From NCBI GenBank assembly GCA_017541275.1, contig JAFXZM010000049.1, forward strand, positions 1 through 62,640: a stretch of DNA of 62,640 nt, written 5' to 3'. Made by a program: the position numbers and the translations under genes. Shown here one piece after another: positions 1-9,041 of the stretch. The notes under the pieces were generated by a model that ran no database searches, had not been told where the DNA came from, and was given only the letters and a program-made list of their open reading frames with translations. The stretch is from Oscillospiraceae bacterium. GTDB lineage: Bacteria; Bacillota; Clostridia; Oscillospirales; Ruminococcaceae. Numbering within the stretch: the first letter of the stretch is position 1; every line of letters begins with the position of its first letter.

Positions 1-109
1 AGGTCTGTTCTGTTTCCGGCGCGGCGGTTTCTTCCGCGAAAGCCGGTGCAGTGAGCGCACAGCAGCCCAGCACGGCCGCGCTCAGAATGGCTAGAATCTT
101 CTTTTTCAT
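1..109 (-). CDS. Secreted protein, N-terminal fragment (cut by window edge)
   Basis: Only the first 36 codons are in the window. They read as a classic Sec signal peptide: MKKKILAILSA, a hydrophobic core, then an APAFA|EE-type cleavage site, followed by a Glu/Thr/Pro-rich stretch. The start is supported by a strong GGGGAGGGG ribosome binding site just upstream and by a minus-strand promoter at 221-249. The mature domain is outside the window, so no function can be given. Its neighbour is divergent. Confidence 0.75.
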   Translation of the reverse strand, partial: MKKKILAILSAAVLGCCALTAPAFAEETAAPETEQT

Positions 110-220
110 GATAACCCCTCCCCGAATCACTTGTAAACCCGTTTGCTCATTGGCAGCTTGTCTGACCGTGGGCAGCTTATTTGAACACGGCAGTCGGGGC
201 TCCTGCCCCGTTCTGCTTTT

Positions 221-249
221 ATTGTAGCATAGCAGGAAACAAATGTCAA
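221..249 (-). promoter_or_regulatory. Promoter of the left-edge secreted protein gene
   Basis: Minus-strand TTGACA, 17-bp spacer, TACAAT, with an extended TGC before the -10. Transcription would start near 213. The first transcribed bases form a GGGGC-TCCT-GCCCC hairpin (195-210), and the untranslated leader of about 105 nt also contains two GGCAGCTT direct repeats (152-179). Confidence 0.7.
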
Positions 250-376
250 TTCGCAGAAGCAATAAGGCTAAACAGCACAATCTATGCATCATGCACGAAA
301 AAAACGGATCAAACCCAACATTGCCCGCGAAACGAAACGGCAGGAGCCGTGCGCATTTTCTCCAAATTGGGCTTTG

Positions 377-452
377 TTGCAGATTGCACAAAAATTGCAC
401 GCAAGATTCTTCTAAAAAGCGGATTGCATCTTGCAGGAAATTGCAGTATAAT
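377..452 (+). promoter_or_regulatory. Promoter of the AraC-type regulator with clustered TTGCA boxes
   Basis: TTGCAT (424-429), 17-bp spacer, TATAAT (447-452). Six TTGCA motifs start at 377, 384, 395, 424, 431 and 441. One is the -35 itself and two lie in the spacer. AraC-family proteins commonly bind short direct repeats close to the -35, so these could be autoregulatory sites; that part is inference. Confidence 0.55.
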
Positions 453-524
453 AATGTCAGAAGATCAGATATTTCAGAAAAAATTGCAAAGACCGATGCT
501 TTTTTTATTTCAGGGGGAATGATT

Positions 525-1391
525 ATGACACAGCAGAAAACAGATTTTGTTCCGAATCCGCTGGACAGCCGGATCATAAAAACGCCGAGTGCCGTAGCGC
601 GCCGAGCCTTTTTCTATTTGCAGGAATGCGGACATCTGAAGGCCGGCGACAGCAGCCACCATACGAGCCGCCAGAATTTGCAGTCATTCCTGTTTGCGGT
701 CGTGCTCGACGGCAAGGGCAGCCTGAATTATGACAATCAGTGCCGTTCGCTCAGCGCGGGCGACTGCTTCTTCATCGACTGCCGCACGCCGCATTCCTAT
801 CAGAGCGATGCACAGCAGCCGTGGGAGCTGCTCTGGGTGCATTTCAACGGCTGCACCACCGAGGAATACTACAAGCTCTTTACGGCACAGCTCCCGCCGG
901 TCTTTCATCCGGCATCGACCGTGAAATTCGTTTCGCTGCTTCAGGAGCTGATGCGGCTCAATACCGAGACCTTTGCCGATACGGAGGTGCTGACCTCCGG
1001 CGTGCTGATGAATCTGCTGACCGCCCTGCTGACGGTCAACAGCATCACCGAGGAAAACAACTCCGCGCTTCAGGCAAAGCTCAAAACCGTTCTGGCACAT
1101 ATTGATGCCAACTACACCGCAGATATCCGGCTCGATGAGCTCGCAAAGCGCTTTGATATCAGCAAATATTATCTCACGAGAGAATTCAAGCGGGCCTACG
1201 GCGAAACAATCTTTCAGCATATCATCAGCCTCCGCATCAACTATGCAAAAAGGCTGCTGCGGTTTACCGATAAATCCGTTGAGGAGATTGCCTCCCTCTG
1301 CGGCTTCAATGACCAGAGCTACTTTTCCAAGCAGTTCAAGAAGGCCGAGAACGTCACCTGTCTCGCCTTCCGCCGCCGCTGGCGGGACTGA
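525..1391 (+). CDS. AraC-family transcriptional regulator with N-terminal cupin sensor
   Basis: 288 aa. Residues of about 30-160 fit an AraC_binding cupin (LLWVHFNG, FIDCRTPHSYQ). The C-terminal ~100 residues are a double helix-turn-helix of the AraC/XylS type, with IRLDELAKRFDISKYYLTRE followed by the second-helix signature ASLCGFNDQSYFSKQFK. Such proteins usually sense a sugar-like ligand and control carbohydrate genes. The start at 525 is preferred over 519 because GGGGG at 513-517 then has a 7-nt spacer. The target is unknown; the downstream lipoprotein or the gene itself are candidates. The family call is firm, the ligand is not. Confidence 0.93.
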   Translation: MTQQKTDFVPNPLDSRIIKTPSAVARRAFFYLQECGHLKAGDSSHHTSRQNLQSFLFAVVLDGKGSLNYDNQCRSLSAGDCFFIDCRTPHSYQSDAQQPWELLWVHFNGCTTEEYYKLFTAQLPPVFHPASTVKFVSLLQELMRLNTETFADTEVLTSGVLMNLLTALLTVNSITEENNSALQAKLKTVLAHIDANYTADIRLDELAKRFDISKYYLTREFKRAYGETIFQHIISLRINYAKRLLRFTDKSVEEIASLCGFNDQSYFSKQFKKAENVTCLAFRRRWRD

Positions 1392-1481
1392 GGATGCCCG
1401 CCGGAGCTTTGGCAATCGTGACGAATTCCCCCCGCCGTGATGTGCAAATAAGGTCAATGTGCGCATTTTTCGGCGGGGGTG

Positions 1482-1511
1482 TTGCATTTTTGCGCCGTGC
1501 TGTGATATAAT
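1482..1511 (+). promoter_or_regulatory. Promoter of lipoprotein gene
   Basis: TTGCAT, 18-bp spacer, TATAAT, about 50 bp before the start codon at 1562. The lipoprotein can therefore be transcribed separately from the AraC-type gene. Confidence 0.6.
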
Positions 1512-1561
1512 ACGCTCAATCAAACATATTCCGTATTCTGATAATGAAAGAGGTACGTGTT

Positions 1562-2362
1562 ATGAAGAAAAAACTGTTTTCCGGCATCGCAGCGCTGACA
1601 ATGAGCCTTTCGGTTCTGACCGGCTGCAGCGACAAATCCTCCGCAGAGACCCCGGATTCAGCCGGAGAGGTCGTGATTACCGAAGCGACCGGTGTTACAA
1701 CGGATACAGCAGCGGTCACCACAGAAGCGACTGTCGATACAAAGCTTACGATGGATCCGACATTTGATGAGATCATGCAGGGAATGTTACACAGCATTGC
1801 CGTGCCGGAGTTTCAGATGAACGATGCAGCCGTGAGAGCGGATTTCAACGGCAAATGGGAATGCGATGCCATTTCGGACGGAGAAAGCGCATATGATTCG
1901 ATGTTCGGCATCCCGGTCGGCGTGATGATGCATCTGGAGATCACCGCGGATAAGGACGAAATCGCGATGATAAGCGTTGAGGCGCCGGATGACGGCGAAC
2001 AAGCGGAGGAGGAAAATGAGACCGCAGCGTTCGTATATGAGGCCGGCAGACTGACAATCACCACACCGCCGGAGGACGACAAGGAAGGGGAGATTCCCGG
2101 CGCATATGATACCGTCACCTATATCGTTCTCAATTCGGACGGCAGGCTGGTCATGTACGACAAAGACGAGGCGGACGCAAAGTATTACTTCCGCCGCGTT
2201 GACAGCTATACGGAATTTGACTGGAGCACCTACCAAAACCCGTTCAGCAGCATGTTCGAGATTGAAGACGGTGACGCATCCGATACCACAACCGTCCCGG
2301 ATGAAACCGGAACGGCTGCAGACGGCACTGATGCCGGCACAGACGCCGCCGTGATCGAATAA
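1562..2362 (+). CDS. Lipoprotein of unknown function
   Basis: 266 aa. The signal peptide ends in a lipobox (SVLTGC), so the protein should be anchored outside the membrane by its diacylglycerol-modified Cys. A Thr/Ser/Glu-rich linker (about 25-60) leads into a compact domain starting near FNGKWECDA and rich in alternating beta-strand patterns (MHLEITADKDEIAMISVE, RLTITTPPE, DTVTYIVLNSDGRLVMYDKD). This is reminiscent of lipocalin-like or META-like small beta-barrels, but I do not recognise a family. The tail is Thr/Asp/Ala-rich. The start follows AAAGAGG; the upstream ATG at 1544 has no ribosome binding site. Confidence 0.85.
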   Translation: MKKKLFSGIAALTMSLSVLTGCSDKSSAETPDSAGEVVITEATGVTTDTAAVTTEATVDTKLTMDPTFDEIMQGMLHSIAVPEFQMNDAAVRADFNGKWECDAISDGESAYDSMFGIPVGVMMHLEITADKDEIAMISVEAPDDGEQAEEENETAAFVYEAGRLTITTPPEDDKEGEIPGAYDTVTYIVLNSDGRLVMYDKDEADAKYYFRRVDSYTEFDWSTYQNPFSSMFEIEDGDASDTTTVPDETGTAADGTDAGTDAAVIE

Positions 2363-2376
2363 TCTGATACAGCATA

Positions 2377-2414
2377 AAACCGCGCCGCCCGCAAAAAGCC
2401 GGGCGGCGCGGTTT
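2377..2414. terminator. Bidirectional terminator
   Basis: A perfect 14-bp GC-rich stem (AAACCGCGCCGCCC with its complement) with a roughly 10-nt loop lies between two converging genes. T-rich tracts follow on both strands, so it can serve both the lipoprotein and the LRR-dockerin gene at 2418. Confidence 0.85.
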
Positions 2415-2417
2415 AGC

Positions 2418-3935
2418 TTAATTTTGTTTGGGAATGAGCTGCTCCCAAGTGACATTTTTGCCGGCGAGGATATTGACATAATATTTCAGAATGATCTGCG
2501 CATCCGTTGCGGTGATCTCACCGTCGCCGTCAACGTCTGCGGCCTTTTTCTGTGCATCAGTCAGGCCGGTGTCCTTTTCGGCGAGCATATTGACATAGGC
2601 CTTCAGGGTCATCTGCGCATCGTCGGCCTCGACCGCGCCGTTTTCAGTGACATCGCCCAAAACAAACGGGTGGTATGCACCGATGGATTCAAATCTGAGA
2701 TAATTATTCTCTGCATACGTTTCCGCATAGGAACCGGTATAGCCCTTGATCGTGACATCGCTGTACGTGTAAAAGGCATTATATCCGATCTCTGTCACAC
2801 TTGCGGGAACCGTGATGCTTGTGAGATTGTAGCATCCCTGGAACACCTCGCTGCCGATTACGGTCACACCCTCCGGAATGATTACGCCGGTGATGCCGGT
2901 GCAGTACGAAAACGCATTGTCCGAGATGCATGTCATGCCGTCCGGAAGTGTGATCTCGCCTTCGCAGGCAGTCGCATCGACCAGGATTCCGTTGACAAAG
3001 ACCAGCGGGTTTTCCGCCTGCTTTTCCGCCAGCCACGGCGTTTTTGTGAACACCGATCTGCCGATTTTTGTCACTGTCTCCGGTACGGTGACATCTGTCA
3101 GGCTGGTGCAGCCGTCGAATACATAGGCGCCGATTTCCGTAACACCGTCCGGAATCACGACCTTGGTCAGCGCCTCACAGTCCTGCAAAATGCAGTTGTC
3201 AACCTTTTCCAGTCCGCGCGGAAGTGTGATCTCCTGCAGCGATGTTTTATGAAATGCCAGTGCACCGATATATGTGACGCTGTCCGGGATCTGAATTTCG
3301 CTCAGATATCCGCACCGCTGGAATGCAGATTCCTCGATGCGGGTCAGCCCGTCGGGAAGGGTAACGCTGCTCAGGCTGTAGCAGCGGAAAAACGCATTCG
3401 GCTCGATCACAGTCACGCCGTCCGGTATGACAATGCTGCCCAGAGCGGTGCAGTCACTGAACGCATTTTCGCCGAGATTCGTGAGGCTGTCCGGCAGAGT
3501 GACGCTGTTCAGGAACTTGCAGGAAGCAAACGCGCTCCGGCCGATGTCCGTCACGCCCTCCGGTATGACGGCGCTCCGCAGGTCTTTTCCGTAGAACGCC
3601 GTGCTCCCGATCGCCGTGACCGGCAGCCCGCCGATCGCCGCCGGAACGATCACTTCATTCTCGTTCGCCGTATACTTGTCGATCGTCACACCGGCACCGT
3701 CCTCATTGACGGTATAGCTGAAATCCTCCTCCGGGGAGACAGTTACTCCGTCGTCTGATTCATCAAAAATGCCATTTTTACCGATCTCCGTGACGCCTGC
3801 CGAAACATCTGCGCCGGAGGAGCGTTCCTCCGCAGATACGGTATTCTGTGCAAGCACAGGAGCCATGCAGGGAAGTGCGCCGCTGAACAGGGCAACGGAA
3901 AGCAGCGCTGCAATCGTTCTCTTGTAATTCATCAT
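2418..3935 (-). CDS. Secreted BspA-type LRR protein with C-terminal dockerin
   Basis: 505 aa. Signal peptide 1-35 (MMNYKRTIAALLSVALFSGA...). Residues of about 65-420 are LRR_5 (BspA/TpLRR) repeats built on the pattern I-P-x-x-V-T-x-I-G-x-x-A-F-x-x-C. A dockerin occupies about 431-505: GDVTENGAVEADDAQ and DVDGDGEITATDAQ are two EF-hand-like calcium loops with canonical D/N/D spacing. Dockerins plug into cohesins of a scaffoldin, so the protein should be a cell-surface or cellulosome component. The LRR part probably binds a partner; no enzymatic domain is visible. It is the last gene of a unit with the 1,620-residue paralog upstream (gap 41 bp). The start has AAAGGAG six bases upstream. Confidence 0.93.
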   Translation of the reverse strand: MMNYKRTIAALLSVALFSGALPCMAPVLAQNTVSAEERSSGADVSAGVTEIGKNGIFDESDDGVTVSPEEDFSYTVNEDGAGVTIDKYTANENEVIVPAAIGGLPVTAIGSTAFYGKDLRSAVIPEGVTDIGRSAFASCKFLNSVTLPDSLTNLGENAFSDCTALGSIVIPDGVTVIEPNAFFRCYSLSSVTLPDGLTRIEESAFQRCGYLSEIQIPDSVTYIGALAFHKTSLQEITLPRGLEKVDNCILQDCEALTKVVIPDGVTEIGAYVFDGCTSLTDVTVPETVTKIGRSVFTKTPWLAEKQAENPLVFVNGILVDATACEGEITLPDGMTCISDNAFSYCTGITGVIIPEGVTVIGSEVFQGCYNLTSITVPASVTEIGYNAFYTYSDVTIKGYTGSYAETYAENNYLRFESIGAYHPFVLGDVTENGAVEADDAQMTLKAYVNMLAEKDTGLTDAQKKAADVDGDGEITATDAQIILKYYVNILAGKNVTWEQLIPKQN

Positions 3936-3976
3936 TCACAACTCCTTTCCTATTCGATCTTTGGCAATTCGGTCTG

Positions 3977-6900
3977 TTATAACTGCTTCGGAATCAGGTC
4001 TTCCCATGTAACAGGCTTGCTTGCGAGACGGTTGACGTAATATTTCAGAATGATCTGCGCATCGGTCGCGGTAACTGCGCCGTCGCCGTCAACGTCTGCG
4101 GCCTTTTTCTGTGCATCAGTCAGGCCGATGTCCTTTTCGGCGAGCATATTGACATAGGCCTTCAGGGTCATCTGTGCATCGTCCGCGCCGATCTCGCCGT
4201 TGCCGGAAACATCGCCGGTTATGGGCTCCGGTGTGCTGTCAAGTGCAATAAACGGAATATTGTTTTCTTTTGCATAGGATTCTGCATAGGAGCCTGCATA
4301 GCCCTTGATTGTCAGATTCGGGCAGTCCTCAAAAGCAGTATCATCCATGCTTTCGATGCTGTTCGGGAGCGTAATGCTTTCCAGCTTCGTACATTCTGCA
4401 AATGCCTTGATGCCGATTCCCTTGACACCCTCCGGAATCACAATTTCTTTCAGCCCGCTGCACCGCATGAATGTATAATTATTGATTATGTCCACACCGT
4501 CAGGAATCGTAATTTCAGCGAGAGCCCTGCATCCTTCAAATGCACTTCCGTCAATGCTTGTGACACTGTCAGGTATCTGAATACTTGCCAGACTGCTGCA
4601 TCCGGAAAACGTACTCGACGCAATCGCTTCGATTCCGTCCGGAAGCACAATGCCTGTCAGGCTTGTGCAATCCCGAAATGCTCCGGAATCTATTTCCGTT
4701 ACACTTTCCGGCAAAGCGATTTCGGTCAGACTCTTGCAGTCTTCAAACGCGGACTCACCAATCACAGTCACGCTGTCCGGAATTGTGACACGCTGCAAAC
4801 TGCTGCATCCTGCAAATGTTCCGCCTTCGATATACCATACACCGCTCGGAATGACCGCTTCGGTCAGGGCGGTGCATCCGGAAAACGCATCCGAAGTGAT
4901 GTTTGTTACACTGTCCGGAATGGTAACGGTTTCAAGGCTTGTGCAGTTCTTGAAGCACTTCCCCCCGATGGTTGTCACACCGTCCGGAATGACGATTCTT
5001 TTCAGGCTGCTGCATTCTGCAAAGGCACTGCCGCCGATGATTCCCTGAATACTGTCCGGCAGCTTGATTTCAGTAATACCGGTGCATTTGTGGAAAGCAG
5101 ACCCGCCGATTTCCGTGACACTGTCGGAAATTGAAATATCAGTCAGATTGCTGCAAGTCTCAAATGCGAAATCACCGATGCTTTCTGCACCCTCCGCAAT
5201 CACAATTCTGAGAATATCCTGCATGTATTCATTCCACGGGGTGTAAAAATAGGAATAATAATCATCCATTTTTCCGCTGCCGGAGATCGTCAGCGTTCCC
5301 TCGCTGTCCAGTGTCCATGTGAGGCTTTCGCCGCAGGTGCCGCTTTCAATGATATTTGCAGATGTATCCTCGATTGCCTCAAACTGAATATCATGGTCGT
5401 TTGCATAGGTCTCTGCGTAAGTGCCTAAATATCCCTTGATTGTCAGGCTGTCGCAATCATAAAAAGAATTGTACCCGATGCTTTCCACACTTGCCGGAAT
5501 CGTGATCTCTGTCAGTCCGGAACAGCGGAAAAAAGCACCGTTCCCGATGTTTGTCACACTATCCGGAATCGTGATCTCTGTCAGTCTGTAGCATCCTTCA
5601 AAAGCAGACGCACCGATGCTTGTTACACCATCTGGAATCGTGACGGATGTCAGTTTGGAGCAGTCGGAAAATGCAGCGTTCTCGATACTCGTCACACCGT
5701 CCGGAATCGTAACGGATGTCAGTTTGGAACATAGACAAAAAGCAAACTTCCCTATACTCGTCACACTAGCCGGAATTATGATCTTTGTCAGTTCGGAGCA
5801 ACCGGTAAAAGCACCTATTCCAATGCTTGTGACACTATCCGGAATCTCAACGGAGGTCAGGGCTGAACATCCGGAAAATGCATAGCTGCCGATACTATTA
5901 ATACCGTTCGCTATCACAGCACATTTGATGTTAGCGCTCTGTTCATACCATGGAGTATCTGCTCCTTCTTTCCAATCAGACATACTGCCGCTGCCGGAGA
6001 TCGTCAGCGTTCCCTCGCTGTCCAGCGTCCAGGTGAGGCTTTCGCCGCAGGTGCCGCTTTCGATGATATGAGGGGATTCTTCGGTAATTGTCTCAAACGG
6101 AATATTGTTGTCTTCTGCATATTTTTCTGCCGCAGAGCCGGCATATCCGGAGATTTTCACATTTTTCAGGACGCCCATGAACGGCGCCGTGAAAATCCTG
6201 CTGCCGAAAACGGTCACACTGTTTGGAATCAGAACAGACTGCAAACCGGAGCATGCGGAAAATGCCTCATCTCCGATTTCTGTCAGTCCCTCCGGCAGCA
6301 CGATATCCGTCAGGGCACCGCATCCGGAAAACGCATCGCTGCCGATTGTTTTCAGCCCCTTGCCGAAGGTGACTTTCGCAAGGCTATCACAGTCATCGAA
6401 CGCTTTATCGCTGATCGCCGTGACGCTGTCCGGAATTGTAACGGCAGTCAGCTTTTCGTTATACATGAATGCGCTGTCTCCGATTGTCTTTACCCCGTCG
6501 GGCACAGTCACATTGCCCTCGCAGGCTGTTCCGTCGATCAGAATGCCGTTGACAACCACACAGGGATTATCGGCCTGTTTATCCTCAAGCCATTTGGTAT
6601 TGTAAAACGCATTTCGGCCGAATTCCGTCACGCTTTCCGGAATCACGATCTCTGAAAGGAGCGGATTGATCTTGAATGCGCCCGCACCGATTCGCTTGAT
6701 GCTGTCCGGCAGCACGATGCTGTTGAAGTAGATACCGGTCTGGGAAAAGGCTTCCTCTCCGATCTCTGTGACCGGAAGCCCGTTTATCTCCGCAGGAACT
6801 ATCAGATCATATTCCTTGCCTGCATAGCTCAGGATGCGGATGCCCTCACCGTCCTCGCAGACCTCGTAATTGTAGTCAGCGAACGGGTCATCACTGTCCA

Positions 6901-8839
6901 GTGCGATAAACCAGATGCCGTTTTCACTCGCGTAGGTCTCGGCACAAGAATCCTTGTAGCCATAGATTTTCAGGCTGTCATCCGCAATGATCGCATTCTC
7001 GCCGATTTCGGTGACACTTTTCGGAATTGTGACCTCTTTCAGCTGTCCGCATTCAGAGAACGCACTTTTCCCGATTTTTGTTGTTCCTTCGGAAATGGTC
7101 ACCTTCTCGAGTCCGTAACAATTATAAAAGGCGTTTTCGTCGATTTCCGTTACGCTCGCCGGCAAGGTAACACTTCCGATCAGTCCGAGACGGGAAAAAG
7201 AGCCATTATTGATAAAGGTCACTCCGTCCGGCACAACGATATTCTGAACGACATTATCATCCGGTTCTTTGCAGCAGTACAGAATTCCGTTGATGATAAC
7301 CAGCGGTTCATCCGCAGGGGTGTTTGCAAGCCATGCGGTATTGTAAAACGCATTTCTGCCGATATGCCGCACACTTTCCGGGATATGGATCTCTGCGAGT
7401 GCAGTGCAGTTGGAAAATGCCTCCCTGCCTATGCTGGCAACACTGTCCGGAATGACAATATCCGTCAGCTTTTCACAGTTACAGAAGGCATAGTCACCGA
7501 TCGCGGCGGTGCCTTCCTTGATTGTCACTTTATTCAGCACTTTGCAGTCTTCAAATGCATAGTCAGAGATTTCGGAAATGCTGCCGGGGAGCGCAATTTC
7601 TGTCAGCTCGTCACATCCGCAGAACGCAGATTGACTGAGCGTTGTCACGCTGTCCGGAATGCTGATCTCTGTGACGGACTGGAAGTAAAATGCATACGCA
7701 CCGATGCTGTTTACGCCGTCCTCGATCACAACTTTGGTAATATCTCCGTCAACATAATCCCACGGACGGTGCTTATTCGGGTTATAAAAGCCCTCCGGTT
7801 CGAGACTGAGACATGCATCATAATCGTCCATATTGCCGCTGCCGGAAATTGTCAGTGTTTTCGTCGATTTACTGTATGCCCATGTCAGGTTCTCGCCGCA
7901 GGTGCCGCTTTCAGTGATATTTGCAGATGTATCCTCGATTGCTTCAAACGTCCAGTATTCGTTATTTGCAGCAAATGTTTCCGCATAGGAGTCCGCATAG
8001 CCGTGAATCGTAATTCTGCCGCAGCCTTGGAATGCATTTCCGCCGATCTCCGTCACGCTTGCAGGAATCGTGATATCCGTCAGCCCGGAGTTCCGAAATG
8101 CATAGCTGTCAATGCGCTTTGTGCCGTCCGGTATTGTCATGCTGTTCAGTGCGCCGCAAAACGCAAATGCGTCGATACCGATGCGTTCGAGATTCTTCGG
8201 CAGCGTTACGCCGGTCAGGCGGCGGCAGCCATCAAACGCAGAATCACTGATATCTGTGACACCGTCCGGAATGACAATGCTTTTCAGATCGGAACAGCTT
8301 TGGAATGCATACGCACCGAGCGCAGTCAGACCCTGCGGCAATGTCACGGATGTCAGTCCGGAATTCGCAAACGCATATCTGCCGATGCTTGTGACGCTCT
8401 CCGGAATCGTGAGCGTTTTCAGTGCGCTGCAATTTGAGAATGCCCTGAATTCAATGCTTGTCACGCCGTCCGGAATATTGATCTCCGTCAGGCTCAGGCA
8501 GCCGTTAAATGCGTTTTGTCCGATTCCGGCTATGGTGTCCGGAAGCGTGATCTTTGTCAGCAGTGCCTGATCCTTGAATGCGCTGCCGCTGATCTCATTG
8601 ACCGGCAGCCCGTTGATCTCCGACGGAACCACAACCGTCTCGCCGCTGCCGTTCCATTTTTTGATCTGGATGCCGTCGCCGATATTGGTATACTCAAATT
8701 CCGATGCAGGATTTTCCGTTTCCGCCGCACTCGCCGTCAGGCAGAAGGGCTGCACTGCCGGTGCCGGCAGAACGCCGGCAGACGCCGATAACGCAAAGCA
8801 GCCTGCGAACAGCGCAGAAAAACATTGCTGATATTTCAT
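3977..8839 (-). CDS. Giant secreted multi-block LRR protein with dockerin
   Basis: 1,620 aa. Signal peptide about 1-40. The body is a chain of LRR_5 blocks interrupted by three copies of a cap module with the signature ESGTCGESLTW...LTISGSG (near residues 310, 925 and 1,165), each opening a new LRR block. Each block tends to end with GYxxSYAETYA and an F-(E/I)-A-(I/L) turn. The dockerin is at about 1,545-1,620 (GDVSGNGEIGADDAQ, DVDGDGAVTATDAQ). At this size it could span the cell wall or form a long binding surface. Two cap-encoding segments are almost identical at the DNA level. The start follows AAGGAAGGTGATGAG; a promoter lies at 8886-8914. It is probably non-enzymatic. Confidence 0.93.
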   Translation of the reverse strand: MKYQQCFSALFAGCFALSASAGVLPAPAVQPFCLTASAAETENPASEFEYTNIGDGIQIKKWNGSGETVVVPSEINGLPVNEISGSAFKDQALLTKITLPDTIAGIGQNAFNGCLSLTEINIPDGVTSIEFRAFSNCSALKTLTIPESVTSIGRYAFANSGLTSVTLPQGLTALGAYAFQSCSDLKSIVIPDGVTDISDSAFDGCRRLTGVTLPKNLERIGIDAFAFCGALNSMTIPDGTKRIDSYAFRNSGLTDITIPASVTEIGGNAFQGCGRITIHGYADSYAETFAANNEYWTFEAIEDTSANITESGTCGENLTWAYSKSTKTLTISGSGNMDDYDACLSLEPEGFYNPNKHRPWDYVDGDITKVVIEDGVNSIGAYAFYFQSVTEISIPDSVTTLSQSAFCGCDELTEIALPGSISEISDYAFEDCKVLNKVTIKEGTAAIGDYAFCNCEKLTDIVIPDSVASIGREAFSNCTALAEIHIPESVRHIGRNAFYNTAWLANTPADEPLVIINGILYCCKEPDDNVVQNIVVPDGVTFINNGSFSRLGLIGSVTLPASVTEIDENAFYNCYGLEKVTISEGTTKIGKSAFSECGQLKEVTIPKSVTEIGENAIIADDSLKIYGYKDSCAETYASENGIWFIALDSDDPFADYNYEVCEDGEGIRILSYAGKEYDLIVPAEINGLPVTEIGEEAFSQTGIYFNSIVLPDSIKRIGAGAFKINPLLSEIVIPESVTEFGRNAFYNTKWLEDKQADNPCVVVNGILIDGTACEGNVTVPDGVKTIGDSAFMYNEKLTAVTIPDSVTAISDKAFDDCDSLAKVTFGKGLKTIGSDAFSGCGALTDIVLPEGLTEIGDEAFSACSGLQSVLIPNSVTVFGSRIFTAPFMGVLKNVKISGYAGSAAEKYAEDNNIPFETITEESPHIIESGTCGESLTWTLDSEGTLTISGSGSMSDWKEGADTPWYEQSANIKCAVIANGINSIGSYAFSGCSALTSVEIPDSVTSIGIGAFTGCSELTKIIIPASVTSIGKFAFCLCSKLTSVTIPDGVTSIENAAFSDCSKLTSVTIPDGVTSIGASAFEGCYRLTEITIPDSVTNIGNGAFFRCSGLTEITIPASVESIGYNSFYDCDSLTIKGYLGTYAETYANDHDIQFEAIEDTSANIIESGTCGESLTWTLDSEGTLTISGSGKMDDYYSYFYTPWNEYMQDILRIVIAEGAESIGDFAFETCSNLTDISISDSVTEIGGSAFHKCTGITEIKLPDSIQGIIGGSAFAECSSLKRIVIPDGVTTIGGKCFKNCTSLETVTIPDSVTNITSDAFSGCTALTEAVIPSGVWYIEGGTFAGCSSLQRVTIPDSVTVIGESAFEDCKSLTEIALPESVTEIDSGAFRDCTSLTGIVLPDGIEAIASSTFSGCSSLASIQIPDSVTSIDGSAFEGCRALAEITIPDGVDIINNYTFMRCSGLKEIVIPEGVKGIGIKAFAECTKLESITLPNSIESMDDTAFEDCPNLTIKGYAGSYAESYAKENNIPFIALDSTPEPITGDVSGNGEIGADDAQMTLKAYVNMLAEKDIGLTDAQKKAADVDGDGAVTATDAQIILKYYVNRLASKPVTWEDLIPKQL

Positions 8840-8885
8840 ATCTCATCACCTTCCTTAAAAAAACAAGCCAAAAGCTGCTGTTTAT

Positions 8886-8914
8886 ATTATAACATGCCGA
8901 TATAAATTATGCAA
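8886..8914 (-). promoter_or_regulatory. Promoter of the giant LRR-dockerin gene
   Basis: Minus-strand TTGCAT, 17-bp spacer, TATAAT. It starts the unit that covers 8839-2418. Confidence 0.7.
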
Positions 8915-8996
8915 TGATTTCTGTATAAATCATGCAGATGCACAAAGCGTTCTACCTTCGTTTGTCAGTATCGCCCAAAAAGCGCACCGGATACCA

Positions 8997-9034
8997 AAGC
9001 CCGCCCGCCGGCAGATGCGCCGGCGGGCGGGCTT
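8997..9034 (-). terminator. Terminator-like hairpin after the 9042 gene
   Basis: A 16-bp GC-rich perfect stem (AAGCCCGCCCGCCGGC and complement) sits 8 bp past the stop codon of the LRR-dockerin gene at 9042-11468. The T-tract on the minus strand is short. Confidence 0.7.
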
Positions 9035-9041
9035 GTGCGTG

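Larger units (their letters stand above)
110..524. other. Divergent intergenic region
   Basis: This 415-bp gene-free stretch holds the minus-strand promoter and leader of the left-edge gene and the plus-strand promoter of the AraC-type regulator. Between them are six TTGCA boxes at 377-445. An in-frame upstream extension of the regulator's reading frame begins at 243 but lacks a ribosome binding site and is not part of the gene. Confidence 0.6.

Noticed and set aside
3977-8839. Regularly spaced repeats that could suggest a CRISPR array or minisatellite
   Set aside because: The spacing (~69 bp) is the coding period of 23-residue leucine-rich repeats and the units are degenerate; there are no identical repeats with unique spacers and no cas genes.
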